A stretch of 29,340 bases of DNA from DUEN01 sp024277095 (GTDB lineage Bacteria; Chloroflexota; Anaerolineae; DUEN01). Every line of letters begins with the position of its first letter. Position 1 is the stretch's first letter. A program made the translations under genes and the position numbers. Shown piece after piece: positions 1 to 8,103 of this stretch. The DNA lies in contig JAJRVX010000184.1 in assembly GCA_024277095.1 (NCBI GenBank), positions 1 to 29,340 of the forward strand. Direction: 5' to 3'. The notes beneath the pieces are model-generated. The model was not told where the DNA came from, did no database searches, and worked only from the letters and a program-made list of their open reading frames with translations.

Positions 1-702
1 GGGCCGATCCTGGTGACGATGCGCGTCGCGGCCGGCCTGGGGGCGGACACGGTGACCATCCTGCGTTATGCGAATTCCGGTGACTCGCCCTACGGAGACC
101 GGGATCGAGTTGTTGGCTATGGCGCCGTGATGCTCTGGCGCTATGAGCCGCCCGATCTGACGGAGGGGCGGAAGGATGCTCTGTTGGCGATGGCGCGCTC
201 GGCGATTGAGGGGTATCTGCAGACGGGCCGCGTTCCCGAGGATGGGACGGATGACCCGGTGCTCCATCGCCGGGCGGGCGCTTTCGTGACGTTGAAGAAC
301 CACGGCGAGCTACGGGGGTGCATCGGCCACATCCGGGCGGATACGCCGCTGTTTCGAGTGGTGCAACAAATGGCGGTGGCGGCGGCCACTCAGGATCCCC
401 GGTTCCCTCCCTTGACCTTGGAGGATCTGAGTGGTGTGGATATTGAGATCTCCGTTCTCTCCCCCTTGCATCGGGTGACGAGCGTGGACCGGATTCGGGT
501 GGGGGTGGATGGCCTGATGATCGTAAAGGATGGCCATCGGGGATTGCTCCTGCCGCAGGTGCCGGTTGATCAGGGATGGGATCAAGAGGCGTTCCTGGAG
601 GGCTTGTGTCAGAAGGCTCTCCTTCCCAGAGGGTGCTGGAAGGAAGGAGCCAGCCTGTACACGTTCACGGCGATCGTATTTGGAGAAGGCGAGACGGGGT
701 GA
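1..702 (+). CDS. MEMO1/AMMECR1 fusion protein, AmmeMemoRadiSam system (5' truncated by window)
   Basis: The reading frame is open from base 1, so the gene begins outside the window. The first ~45 visible residues (ILRYANSGD, then DRVVGYGAVMLW) match the C-terminal end of MEMO1-like dioxygenase-fold proteins (AmmeMemoRadiSam protein B). From about residue 48 the sequence is an AMMECR1 domain (protein A), with the family core LRGCIGHI and DPRFPPL. The ATG at 13 lies inside the MEMO part and is not the real start. These proteins form a conserved trio with a radical SAM enzyme that is expected to lie upstream. The biochemical role of the trio is not firmly established. The family assignment is secure; the fusion is read directly from one uninterrupted frame. 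Confidence 0.88.
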   Translation, partial: GPILVTMRVAAGLGADTVTILRYANSGDSPYGDRDRVVGYGAVMLWRYEPPDLTEGRKDALLAMARSAIEGYLQTGRVPEDGTDDPVLHRRAGAFVTLKNHGELRGCIGHIRADTPLFRVVQQMAVAAATQDPRFPPLTLEDLSGVDIEISVLSPLHRVTSVDRIRVGVDGLMIVKDGHRGLLLPQVPVDQGWDQEAFLEGLCQKALLPRGCWKEGASLYTFTAIVFGEGETG

Positions 703-771
703 TGCCTATATATTGTGGTTGCCGTGGGATTTTATTGTGTATATTGTGTTGTCACTCTTTTCGAGAACATG

Positions 772-802
772 AAAGGGAGGAGGGGGATCCGCTCCTCCCT
801 TT
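772..802. terminator. bidirectional intrinsic terminator between convergent genes
   Basis: A perfect 11-bp stem (AAAGGGAGGAG, 772-782, pairing with 792-802) closes a 9-nt loop and runs into TTTT on the plus strand. It sits between the MEMO/AMMECR1 gene (+) and the CBM48 gene (-), so it can end both transcripts. On the minus strand the trailing T run is the stem's own CTTT. Confidence 0.8.
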
Positions 803-843
803 TCTGTCCGATGCGATCGCTTTTGGAATGGAAGGATGGCAGG

Positions 844-1140
844 TTACGTGCGGACGACAGAATCCAGTTCCCCATACGGGTTGATCTCGTAATCATCAGC
901 GTGATCGTCGTTGATCCAGGTTTTGTCGTCCACGATATAGCGAAAGCGGTAGGTCCGACCCGCTGGTAGATCGATGCTGATGTGCCAATCCTCGTCGTCT
1001 CTCGTCTGCTCCAGGAGATGACTATGGGTGTTCCAGTCATTGAACTCGCCCGCCAGGGCGATGTGGTCCGCCCAGATATGCTGGGAGAGGCGGAAGGTCA
1101 CCCGCACCATCCCATTGCCCAGATCCTTTTTCTCCAACAT
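844..1140 (-). CDS. stand-alone CBM48 / isoamylase early-set domain protein
   Basis: This 98-aa protein is almost entirely one CBM48/E-set fold of the kind found at the N-terminus of isoamylase and branching enzyme and in the AMPK glycogen-binding module. Visible marks are LAGEFNDWN (about residues 25-33), a conserved Trp, and YRFRYIVDDKTWINDD followed by a polar tail. It has no catalytic domain, signal peptide or membrane segment. A role in binding glycogen or another alpha-glucan is an inference from the fold and from glgX four genes upstream on the same strand. The strong ribosome binding site GGAGGAGGGA precedes the ATG. It is the last gene before the terminator at 772-802. Confidence 0.85.
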   Translation of the reverse strand: MLEKKDLGNGMVRVTFRLSQHIWADHIALAGEFNDWNTHSHLLEQTRDDEDWHISIDLPAGRTYRFRYIVDDKTWINDDHADDYEINPYGELDSVVRT

Positions 1141-1170
1141 CGGGAGTCCCTCCTCCCAGGAAGGTCGTGC

Positions 1171-2004
1171 TCAGACTATCAGCACGGACACGGCAGTGTC
1201 GCGTAGCACTCGATCCACGGTACTGCCGACAAGCCATTCCAGCAACGCCGTGTGACGATAGCTTCCCATGACGATGAGATCGACCTGATTCTCGTCTGCG
1301 GTCTCCACGATCTCGACGGCTGGCTGGCCGTATCGGGCCAGGCAGTCGGCGGTGATGTGTTCCTGTACCTCCGTCAACCATCGTTCGATAGGGGTCGTAT
1401 CCTCTTCCTTCACGGCCAGCGCGATCACCTCGGCTGACAGTGTGCGTTGCAACAAGGCCGCCCAGTTCAAGGCGTGACGGGCGCGCTCGCTGCCGTTATA
1501 GGCCAGCAGGATCCTCTGCACGGGGCGCTGCGTGTCCCCTCCCGCCAGGACGGGGCATCGGGCGTGGTGGGCGATCGCCCGAAAGTTGCGCCCCAGATAA
1601 CCGGGGGCATCGGCGTAAGTGAGGCCCCGGCGTCCCAGGGCCAGGAGCTGTGCTTCCGTCGCCGCCTGGGTGATCAGCTCCGAAACGCCGCCGAACATCA
1701 TCTCCGTGGTAGCGGGGATGTGGTTCTCCTGGCAGCGGGCCTCCAGCCACCGCAAAACCGTTTCCCCTCGCTCTCCGAACCACTTGATCAGCTCGGCGCG
1801 AGAGGCCGGCTCCTCGGAATGGCCCAGCTCTGCGCTGTAGCTGGCGTAGGCGTCCAGGGTAAGCGAATCGTCGATCACGTACAGGCCGTGGATCATCCTT
1901 CCCTGGCTTTGAGCGATTTGAATGGCGAGGAGTGCTGCCGATTGAGCCGTGGACGATCCATCGTAGGCGACCAGAATCGGGTGTTTCGCTTGGGTTTCCG
2001 CCAT
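1171..2004 (-). CDS. tandem universal stress protein (two UspA domains)
   Basis: The 277-aa protein holds two Usp domains (about 1-145 and 150-277). Each opens with a hydrophobic strand and an Asp or Asn (ILVAYDGS; ILLAYNGS). The second keeps an ATP-binding-type tail, MGSYRHT followed about nine residues later by GST. The first is degenerate at the same place (ALGRRGL then LGRNF), so the two halves may differ in nucleotide binding. Usp proteins are cytoplasmic and linked to stress survival; targets are usually unknown. GGAGGT stands 5 nt before the ATG. It lies 30 bp upstream of the CBM48 gene and 51 bp downstream of the site-2 protease gene, consistent with one transcript. Confidence 0.93.
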   Translation of the reverse strand: MAETQAKHPILVAYDGSSTAQSAALLAIQIAQSQGRMIHGLYVIDDSLTLDAYASYSAELGHSEEPASRAELIKWFGERGETVLRWLEARCQENHIPATTEMMFGGVSELITQAATEAQLLALGRRGLTYADAPGYLGRNFRAIAHHARCPVLAGGDTQRPVQRILLAYNGSERARHALNWAALLQRTLSAEVIALAVKEEDTTPIERWLTEVQEHITADCLARYGQPAVEIVETADENQVDLIVMGSYRHTALLEWLVGSTVDRVLRDTAVSVLIV

Positions 2005-2055
2005 AAAAGTACCTCCTATGATCGGTGTCTTGCCGGGATATTCGCCTGGGGCGGG

Positions 2056-3177
2056 CTAGCTCTCGACCTCTTGCAGGGTGCGCAGATAGTTGATCACGTC
2101 CGCCCGGGTAAGCATGCCCTGGATCTTCCCGTCGGTCACGACCGGGAGCTGGTTGACCCCGTCACCGGCCATCTCTTTTGCGGCCTCCCACAGGTCCATA
2201 TCGGGCCGGGTTTGCTTCCACTGGGCCACAGGGATCATGACCTCGGATGCTGTGGTGGTGGCCCATCGGTCGCGCGGGACCTCCTTGAGGCGGTGCAGGG
2301 TCAGCAGGCCGAGCGTTTGCCCATCCCGTTCGACGATGAAGCTCCTCTGCCCGCTGCCCAGGATGTGATCGTCCACCAGGCGTTGCAGGGTAAGATCGGC
2401 GCTGACGGAGGCGTAGCGACGGCTCATGGCGTCCGCCACCTTGTGCCCGGCCAGCAGCCTCTGGATCTTCTGCTGTTGCACCTGGGCCATGGCTGCGCTT
2501 TCCAGGAACCAGCCGATGAAGGCGATCCACAGACCGTTGCCCAGGTTGCCGGCGAAGATCTGCCATACGCCCACGAGGATGAACAGGAAGGCGATGGCTC
2601 GACCCAGATTGGCCGCCATGAGTGTGGCACGGCGCAGGTCCCGGGTGATGCCCCAGACGGCGGCCCGGAAGACTCGTCCCCCGTCCAACGGGAAGCCGGG
2701 GATCAGGTTGAACAGCGCCAGCATGGCGTTGATGTAGACCAGGTATTGAACGACCGCCAGCAATGGGGCGACCGCGGCGACGATGGGCTTCAGCAGGCTA
2801 AAGATCGCCGCCAGGGCGAGGCTCACGGCCGGCCCTGCGATGGCGATCCGAAACTCGGCCGTCGCGCTGGTGGGCTCTGCGCCGATCTCGGATACGCCAC
2901 CGAAGATGAACAGGGTGATGCTGCGCACCGGGATCTTATAGCGCATGGCCACCACGGAGTGTCCCAGCTCATGGAGCAGTACGCTCACGAAGAGCATGAT
3001 GGCCGTGATCGCTCCTGCCCCCCAGTATTCGATGGTGGGCCACCCTTTGAACGTCGCCGGGTAATAACCGACCGCTAGCGTCCAGGTGAGCAGGATGAAG
3101 ACCAGGAACCAGGAGTAGTCCAGCTCGATCGGGATCCCCAGGATACGTCCCAGGGGGATCGCTTGACGTTTGATCAT
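2056..3177 (-). CDS. site-2 protease family zinc metalloprotease (M50) with two CBS domains
   Basis: The 373-aa protein is a polytopic membrane protease. HELGH at 69-73 supplies two zinc ligands and the catalytic Glu. The third ligand is the Asp of the NLIPGFPLDGGR segment (D165). About six hydrophobic segments fill residues 20-230. A cytosolic pair of CBS domains follows from about 246 (ADAMSRR onward and ASEVMIP onward), which in related M50 proteins binds adenine nucleotides. The family cleaves membrane-anchored regulators such as anti-sigma factors and sporulation factors; the substrate here is unknown. GGAGGT precedes the ATG. The 140-bp gap to glgX upstream is the largest in this gene run and could hold a secondary promoter, although I see no clear one. 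Confidence 0.92.
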   Translation of the reverse strand: MIKRQAIPLGRILGIPIELDYSWFLVFILLTWTLAVGYYPATFKGWPTIEYWGAGAITAIMLFVSVLLHELGHSVVAMRYKIPVRSITLFIFGGVSEIGAEPTSATAEFRIAIAGPAVSLALAAIFSLLKPIVAAVAPLLAVVQYLVYINAMLALFNLIPGFPLDGGRVFRAAVWGITRDLRRATLMAANLGRAIAFLFILVGVWQIFAGNLGNGLWIAFIGWFLESAAMAQVQQQKIQRLLAGHKVADAMSRRYASVSADLTLQRLVDDHILGSGQRSFIVERDGQTLGLLTLHRLKEVPRDRWATTTASEVMIPVAQWKQTRPDMDLWEAAKEMAGDGVNQLPVVTDGKIQGMLTRADVINYLRTLQEVES

Positions 3178-3317
3178 CTCGTGTACCTCCGTGTGTCTGT
3201 CGTTGTCAGATGGTTTTCCGCTTCGCCCGGATCGGCATCCGTGGCGCTCGTGGAGGTGGGATATGTCTCGCCGTCCTCAGAGCCTCCGCATTGCGCGTCT
3301 TCGCGGGACGCCACCGG

Positions 3318-5456
3318 TTATGCCCGGGCGATCAGAATCACGCTGGAGCGGCACGACACCCGGTAGGCCCCCTGCGAGTCGAGGAGAGGTTCCTCACCCT
3401 TCTCATACAGATCGTGGGGACAAGGCCGGGATGTATCCACAGCCAGATGCCAGCGGCCGCCCCGTGGCGGTGGAGGCAGGACGAAGCTTGCGGCATTCTC
3501 GTCCGCATTGAACATCAGATATAGGTCCTCCCCCTTCTCTCCCAGGATCAGGCAGGCCAGCCGCTTTTCTCGGGGGTCCGACCAGTTAGGCGGCTCCCCC
3601 GTCGGGCTGAACCAGCGGATATCGGCCTCCGTGTAGAATTCCTCCCGTCGCAAAACGGGATGCGCGCGGCGGAAGGCGATCATCCTCCGCGTGAAGCGGT
3701 AGATCTCCCGATGCCGCTGCAGGAATGACCAGTCGTACCAGCTGATTTCGTTGTCCTGGCAGTACGCGTTGTTGTTGCCTTGCTGGGTGCGCCGAAACTC
3801 GTCCCCGCCCAACAGCATCGGGACGCCGCGCGAGATGAACAGCGTGAGCAGGAAGTTCTTGATCTGTCGTCTGCGCACAGCATCGATCGTCGGATCGTCC
3901 GTTTCGCCCTCTACCCCGTAGTTCTCGCTGTAGTTCTCCTCGGCGCCGTCCCGGTTCCCCTCCCCGTTGCCCTCGTTGTGTTTCCGGCGGTAGCTCACCA
4001 GGTCGTTCAGGGTGAACCCGTCATGGCAGGTGATTAAGTTGATGCTGCACTCTGGCCCCTTGCCCGATTGCTGGTAGATGTCGGCGCTGCCGCAGATGCG
4101 GCTGGCGAAAAGGCCGATCATCCCCTCATCCCCTCGCCAGAAGCGCCGCACTTCATCTCGATAGCGTCCGTTCCACTCCGCCCAGCGGCGCTCGGAGAAG
4201 CTACCCACCTGGTAGGCGCCGGCCGCATCCCATGCCTCGGCGATGATCTTGGCGTCGCGCAGAATCGGGTCCTCCGCGATGCGCTCCAGGAGGGGGGCGT
4301 TGGCCTGTAAGTTCCCCTGTTCGTCTCGGCCCAGCACAGAGGCCAGGTCGAAGCGGAATCCGTCCACGTGCATCTCCGTGACCCAGTATCGCAATACACT
4401 CAGGATGAAATCTCGCACGACGGGGTGATTGCCGTTGATGGTGTTGCCCGTGCCGGTGTAGTCCTTGTAGAATCGCCGATCCCCTTCCAGCAGATAGAAG
4501 ATGGCGTTATCCACGCCGCGCAGGCAGAGCGTGGGGCCCATCTCATTTCCCTCCGCCGTGTGATTGAGCACCACATCCAGGATGACCTCGATGCCGGCCC
4601 GGTGTAGGGCCTTCACCATCTCTTTGAACTCCAGCTTCTGCTGGCCCAATCCGCCGGCGCTGGCATAGGAGGCCTTGGGGGCTTGAAAGGCCACCGGGTT
4701 GTAGCCCCAGTAGTTTCGCAGTCGCTCGCCGGTGAATGGGTTGGTGCGTGATAGCTCGTGCTCGTTGAATTCCTGTACGGGCATCAGTTCCACGGCGGTG
4801 ATGCCCAGATCCTGCAGATATGGGATCTTCTCGATCAGCCCCCGATACGTACCGGGATGGTTCACGCCGGAGCTGGGATGGATGGTGAACCCTCGCACGT
4901 GGGTCTCGTAGATCAACGTCTCCGACCACGGATGGCGTGGGGGGCGATCCTCCTCCCAGTCAAAGTGCTCGTGGGTGAACACGCACTTGGGCATGGCTCC
5001 CGCATCATCCACCCGGGAGGGCGACAGGTCCTGCCGTGGAGATGTGGGGTCATAGCCCAGGGCGGGCGTGAAGTCCCAATGGGCGATGTGCGTGATCGCG
5101 GTGGCGAAGGGGTCCAGGAGCAGCTTGTGGACGTTGAACCGATGCCCGCTCCGAGGATCGTAAGGCCCGTCCACCCGATACCCATACAGCTGCCCGGGAC
5201 GGATCCCGCGCACCCAAACGTGCCAGATGTCCCCTGTGCGATGGCGAATGGGGTCCAGGTAGATCTCACGGCAGGGGGTGTCGTCCTCAGGGCGCTCGAA
5301 GAGTTCCAAGTAGACGCGAGTGGCGTGGCGGCTGAAGAGGGCGAAGTTCACCCCGTCTCCCAGCCGATGAGCCCCCAGAGGCAAGGGGATTCCCACCCGG
5401 ACCTCGCCGGTTTCGGAGATCTCGTGCAGGTATTCGGAGAGGGCTCGTTCGTTCAC
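3318..5456 (-). CDS. glgX: glycogen debranching enzyme GlgX (GH13)
   Basis: GlgX hydrolyses alpha-1,6 branch points of limit dextrins during cytoplasmic glycogen breakdown. The 712 residues match the family length. An N-terminal CBM48/E-set domain (about 20-130) is followed by the GH13 barrel: region I DVVLNH (294-299), nucleophile D370 in DGFRFDLA, acid/base E407 in IAEAWD, and H478-D479 in TCHDGF. The loop with YWGYNP (249-254) is typical of the GlgX/TreX group. The start is a GTG, with a G-rich GGGGGA about 8 nt upstream. No other glycogen genes are in the window; a CBM48 miniprotein lies downstream in the same gene run. Confidence 0.96.
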   Translation of the reverse strand: MNERALSEYLHEISETGEVRVGIPLPLGAHRLGDGVNFALFSRHATRVYLELFERPEDDTPCREIYLDPIRHRTGDIWHVWVRGIRPGQLYGYRVDGPYDPRSGHRFNVHKLLLDPFATAITHIAHWDFTPALGYDPTSPRQDLSPSRVDDAGAMPKCVFTHEHFDWEEDRPPRHPWSETLIYETHVRGFTIHPSSGVNHPGTYRGLIEKIPYLQDLGITAVELMPVQEFNEHELSRTNPFTGERLRNYWGYNPVAFQAPKASYASAGGLGQQKLEFKEMVKALHRAGIEVILDVVLNHTAEGNEMGPTLCLRGVDNAIFYLLEGDRRFYKDYTGTGNTINGNHPVVRDFILSVLRYWVTEMHVDGFRFDLASVLGRDEQGNLQANAPLLERIAEDPILRDAKIIAEAWDAAGAYQVGSFSERRWAEWNGRYRDEVRRFWRGDEGMIGLFASRICGSADIYQQSGKGPECSINLITCHDGFTLNDLVSYRRKHNEGNGEGNRDGAEENYSENYGVEGETDDPTIDAVRRRQIKNFLLTLFISRGVPMLLGGDEFRRTQQGNNNAYCQDNEISWYDWSFLQRHREIYRFTRRMIAFRRAHPVLRREEFYTEADIRWFSPTGEPPNWSDPREKRLACLILGEKGEDLYLMFNADENAASFVLPPPPRGGRWHLAVDTSRPCPHDLYEKGEEPLLDSQGAYRVSCRSSVILIARA

Positions 5457-5488
5457 TTTGTGTTTCCCCCAAGAGAATCGATCTCAGC

Positions 5489-6730
5489 TTATGACCCCAG
5501 TAACGCGATGAAATCCGTTGCCAGCGCGATGAGGATGGTGAGGATCGCCACCCAGTTCGCCCACCGTGGGTTTCGGGCCGGGCCGACGATTCGTTCGTCG
5601 TTGGAAAGCACCAGCAGCATGAGCATGAGGATAGGCAGGAGGACGCCGTCCAACACCTGGCTGTAGAAGAGAGCGTCCGCCGGGCGGAAGTCGGGCCACA
5701 GGGAGATCAGCCCCCCGCCGATCAGGCTGCCCGCCAGCACGATGTAGAAGCCGCGAGCATGCGCCACCCGGACGCCCAGGCCCTCCGGCCAGCCGAAGAG
5801 CTCGGCCACAGCGTAGGCGGTAGATCCTGCGAGTACAGGCAGGGCCAACAACCCGGCGCCTAGCAACCCCACGACGAAAGCTGCCTCTCCCCATCGCCCC
5901 AGGGGGGCCAGCGCCCTCGCCGCATCGGCCACGGTCCCGATTCGTCCGCCCCCGGCGTGAATCGTGGCCGCCGCGGCCACGATGATGAAGAAGGCGATCA
6001 GGTTGCTGTAGAGCATGCCCACCCAGGCGTTTGCATCTTCACGGGAGGCCTGGATGGTGATCCCCTGGTGTAGCTCTTCTACCTCCTCGCCCGCCTGCCA
6101 GAAGAGCATATAGGGGGAGATGGTGGTGCCCAACAGGCCCAGTGCTGCGACCAGCCAGACTCGCTGTGGCACGACGTGTGGGAGTAGGGTGGCCTGGATC
6201 ACTGCCCCCCAGTCCGGCCGTGCGAGGATGGCCGCTATGATGTAGGTCAACAGGACGGCGGTCAGCGCCGTGAGGATCTTCTTCACCTGGCGGTACCCCT
6301 TGTGCAAGATCAGGAGCAGGACCAGCAGTATGCCGGGGATGAAGATCTCCCAACGGATGCCGGTGAGCATCGCCAGCACGGCGGCCACGCCGGCCGTATC
6401 CGCCGCGATGGTGGCGACGTTAGCGATCACCAGCAGCAGCACGACGAGGAAGCTCACGGCCCGTCCGTAACGTCTCTCGATGATGGCCGCCAGGCCGTCA
6501 TTGGCAGCCAGGGCGATGCGAGCGGCCATGCTATTGGCGGCGGCCAGCATGGGTGTGGAGAGCACCAGGAGCCATAGCTGGCTCAGGCCGGTGTGGGCTC
6601 CCACTATCGTGTAGGTCAGCACGCCGGCCGGATCATCTCCCGCCCCGCCGGTGATGAGCGCCGGCAGTGCTCCACGGGCCAGGGTAGCCATTTGGGCTCT
6701 TCGCTCGTGCAATCGATGACGATTGGTCAT
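5489..6730 (-). CDS. NRAMP-like (SLC11 fold) divalent cation transporter, non-canonical metal site
   Basis: The 413-aa protein has about eleven hydrophobic segments and the overall NRAMP pattern. The first-helix motif is DDPAG (32-36) where classical family members have DPGN. The broken sixth helix reads TTISPYM (202-208) where Mn/Fe transporters carry an MPH-type motif with a metal-binding Met. The first Asp of the site is kept, but the Asn and Met are not evident. It therefore belongs to the broad bacterial NRAMP-related group, and Mn2+ or Fe2+ selectivity should not be assumed; Mg2+ or another hard cation is possible. AGGGGAGA lies a few nt before the ATG. glgX starts 32 bp downstream and the PrsW gene ends 70 bp upstream. 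Confidence 0.88.
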   Translation of the reverse strand: MTNRHRLHERRAQMATLARGALPALITGGAGDDPAGVLTYTIVGAHTGLSQLWLLVLSTPMLAAANSMAARIALAANDGLAAIIERRYGRAVSFLVVLLLVIANVATIAADTAGVAAVLAMLTGIRWEIFIPGILLVLLLILHKGYRQVKKILTALTAVLLTYIIAAILARPDWGAVIQATLLPHVVPQRVWLVAALGLLGTTISPYMLFWQAGEEVEELHQGITIQASREDANAWVGMLYSNLIAFFIIVAAAATIHAGGGRIGTVADAARALAPLGRWGEAAFVVGLLGAGLLALPVLAGSTAYAVAELFGWPEGLGVRVAHARGFYIVLAGSLIGGGLISLWPDFRPADALFYSQVLDGVLLPILMLMLLVLSNDERIVGPARNPRWANWVAILTILIALATDFIALLGS

Positions 6731-6800
6731 GGTCTCTCCCCTTCACGGAAGTCTCGCTTTGCCCCTCCGGCCTTCCCCATAGCAGAGGCAACGGCGTCTC

Positions 6801-7652
6801 TCAGGGGCTGGCGGTTGGCTGGCCCCGGGCCGAGGCCAGCCGCTTGGCCTCGGCCCACCGCCGCCCAAGGATCAAGAGGCCGATCCCGCCCACGATGGAC
6901 TGGGCGATGAAGAAATCGAGGCCGGGAAGCGGGAGTATGGCCATCAACGTGGGCAGCCCATCCCACAACCCGTGCAGAGCGGAGACGGTCAGATAGGCTC
7001 CCAACACCTTGCGGTTGATGCGAAAGCGTCCGCCTCTGCTTTCACGGAACAGGACGCCAGCCAGGATGGCCGTCCAGGTGCCGTGGCCCACCGGCGAGAA
7101 CAGGCCACGCAGCAGGGTCACGATGACGGTGATGGAGAGGTTGCCCCCGCTGCGGAGGAAGGCGCTGAAGGCATACCCGCTACTCTCAAGCGCTGCGAAC
7201 CCCATGCCGGCGGCGGCGCCGATGATGATCCCGTCCAGCTCCGAATCATGCCGCCGGCGCCGCGCGATCACTAGCACCCCCAGGATCTTGGCGAACTCCT
7301 CGATCAGGCCGACGGTGAAGGCTGTGAACAGGTCGAGGCGCCGGATGAAGAGGGGCTCCAGCAGCGCCGCCGCGAAGACCCCCAGGACCCCGCCGTAGAA
7401 TAAGCTCATGGCCGTTGTCGGCAGGGTGATCCGGCTGAGGTGTCGGTGCTCGTAGAAGAAGGCCACGTAGGTCACGGGGACCATGAAGCTGCCCAGCATA
7501 ACCACGGTCGGGAAGAGGTTGGGGTTCCCGGTCAGGCCCAGTACCAGGACGCCCAGGATGTAGAGCAGTAGCCCGGTCAGCAGCACACGCCACCATGCAT
7601 TCGTGTGCCGAGGTAGGTGTTGCGTCGTTTGTCGCGACGATCCCTGGACCAC
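6801..7652 (-). CDS. PrsW-family intramembrane metalloprotease
   Basis: This is a polytopic membrane protein (283 aa from the chosen start) with the PrsW signature. Using that numbering: EEFAK (E118-E119), ELDGIIIGAAAGMGFAALES (ending E156), GHGTW (H190) and HGLWD (H227) provide the Glu/His set thought to bind the catalytic metal. PrsW of Bacillus subtilis makes the first cut in the anti-sigma factor RsiW. No anti-sigma factor or ECF sigma gene is visible here, so the target is open. I chose the GTG at 7652 because AGGAGAGGAG precedes it by about 7 nt. The longer frame, from an ATG at 7751, would overlap the upstream gene by 65 bp and adds a polar, unconserved-looking tail. Confidence 0.85.
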   Translation of the reverse strand: MVQGSSRQTTQHLPRHTNAWWRVLLTGLLLYILGVLVLGLTGNPNLFPTVVMLGSFMVPVTYVAFFYEHRHLSRITLPTTAMSLFYGGVLGVFAAALLEPLFIRRLDLFTAFTVGLIEEFAKILGVLVIARRRRHDSELDGIIIGAAAGMGFAALESSGYAFSAFLRSGGNLSITVIVTLLRGLFSPVGHGTWTAILAGVLFRESRGGRFRINRKVLGAYLTVSALHGLWDGLPTLMAILPLPGLDFFIAQSIVGGIGLLILGRRWAEAKRLASARGQPTASP

Positions 7653-7686
7653 GGTTCGGCTCCTCTCCTGCTGGTTCAAACGGATG

Positions 7687-8001
7687 TCAGGAGGCCCGCT
7701 TTCGGCTGGCCAGCCCGTTCCAATCGGCCTTTGCCCTTTCCCATGCCTCACGCACGTGCTTCTTGATCTTCTCCCACTCTCCCTGGTGGCTGTGGGCTTT
7801 TCGCCAGGCCCGTTCCAGGTCCTCCTCGACCTCCTCCCAGGTTTCGCCGGGATATTCGTCCGCCAGGGCGTGGTTCCAGCCGAAGCGCAGGGCTGGCTTG
7901 ACCTCGTCGAAGGGATCTTCGTAGATCATCCCGCTGTATGGATCCGGATAGATGGATCGGAAGGCCTTTTCAGCCGCCTCATCCCAGTAGTCGTGTTTCA
8001 T
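7687..8001 (-). CDS. small acidic Trp-rich helical protein, unknown function
   Basis: I cannot assign this 104-aa protein to a characterised family. It is soluble and predicted helical, rich in Trp, Glu, Lys and Arg. Three similar segments can be seen: FDEVKPALRFGWNHA (about 31-45), TWEEVEEDLERAWRK (54-68) and WEKIKKHVREAWERAK (75-90). The spacing suggests a small helical bundle with repeated E-V/I-x(n)-W faces. The organisation recalls short stress-associated proteins of bacteria and cyanobacteria, which is only an impression. GAGGAGGGAG precedes the ATG. It lies 102 bp after the H+-ATPase gene and 34 bp before the PrsW gene, so it is probably co-transcribed with both. Confidence 0.8.
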   Translation of the reverse strand: MKHDYWDEAAEKAFRSIYPDPYSGMIYEDPFDEVKPALRFGWNHALADEYPGETWEEVEEDLERAWRKAHSHQGEWEKIKKHVREAWERAKADWNGLASRKRAS

Positions 8002-8103
8002 GGTCTTGCTCCCTCCTCTTTAGGAATATGTCTGAAGATGCTCCAGCCGGGTGTTTAAGGGCCTCCCTCCGTGACGCGTTCGCCTCGCTACTGCAGCCTT
8101 CCC

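Noticed and set aside
1447..3078. Long plus-strand open frame (543 codons)
   Set aside because: It lies antisense to the universal stress and site-2 protease genes, which have clear motifs and ribosome sites. It spans two genes and has a low-complexity Gly/Asp/His-rich translation typical of GC-rich shadow frames.
3178..3317. Hidden gene or regulatory RNA in the 140-bp gap between glgX and the site-2 protease gene
   Set aside because: I see no frame with a ribosome site, no strong hairpin and no convincing promoter.
4758..5666. Plus-strand open frame (302 codons)
   Set aside because: It is antisense to glgX and to the end of the NRAMP-like gene; a shadow frame.
7653..7751. 33-codon N-terminal extension of the PrsW-like protein
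   Set aside because: It overlaps the upstream gene and lacks a ribosome site, whereas the GTG at 7652 has a strong one.
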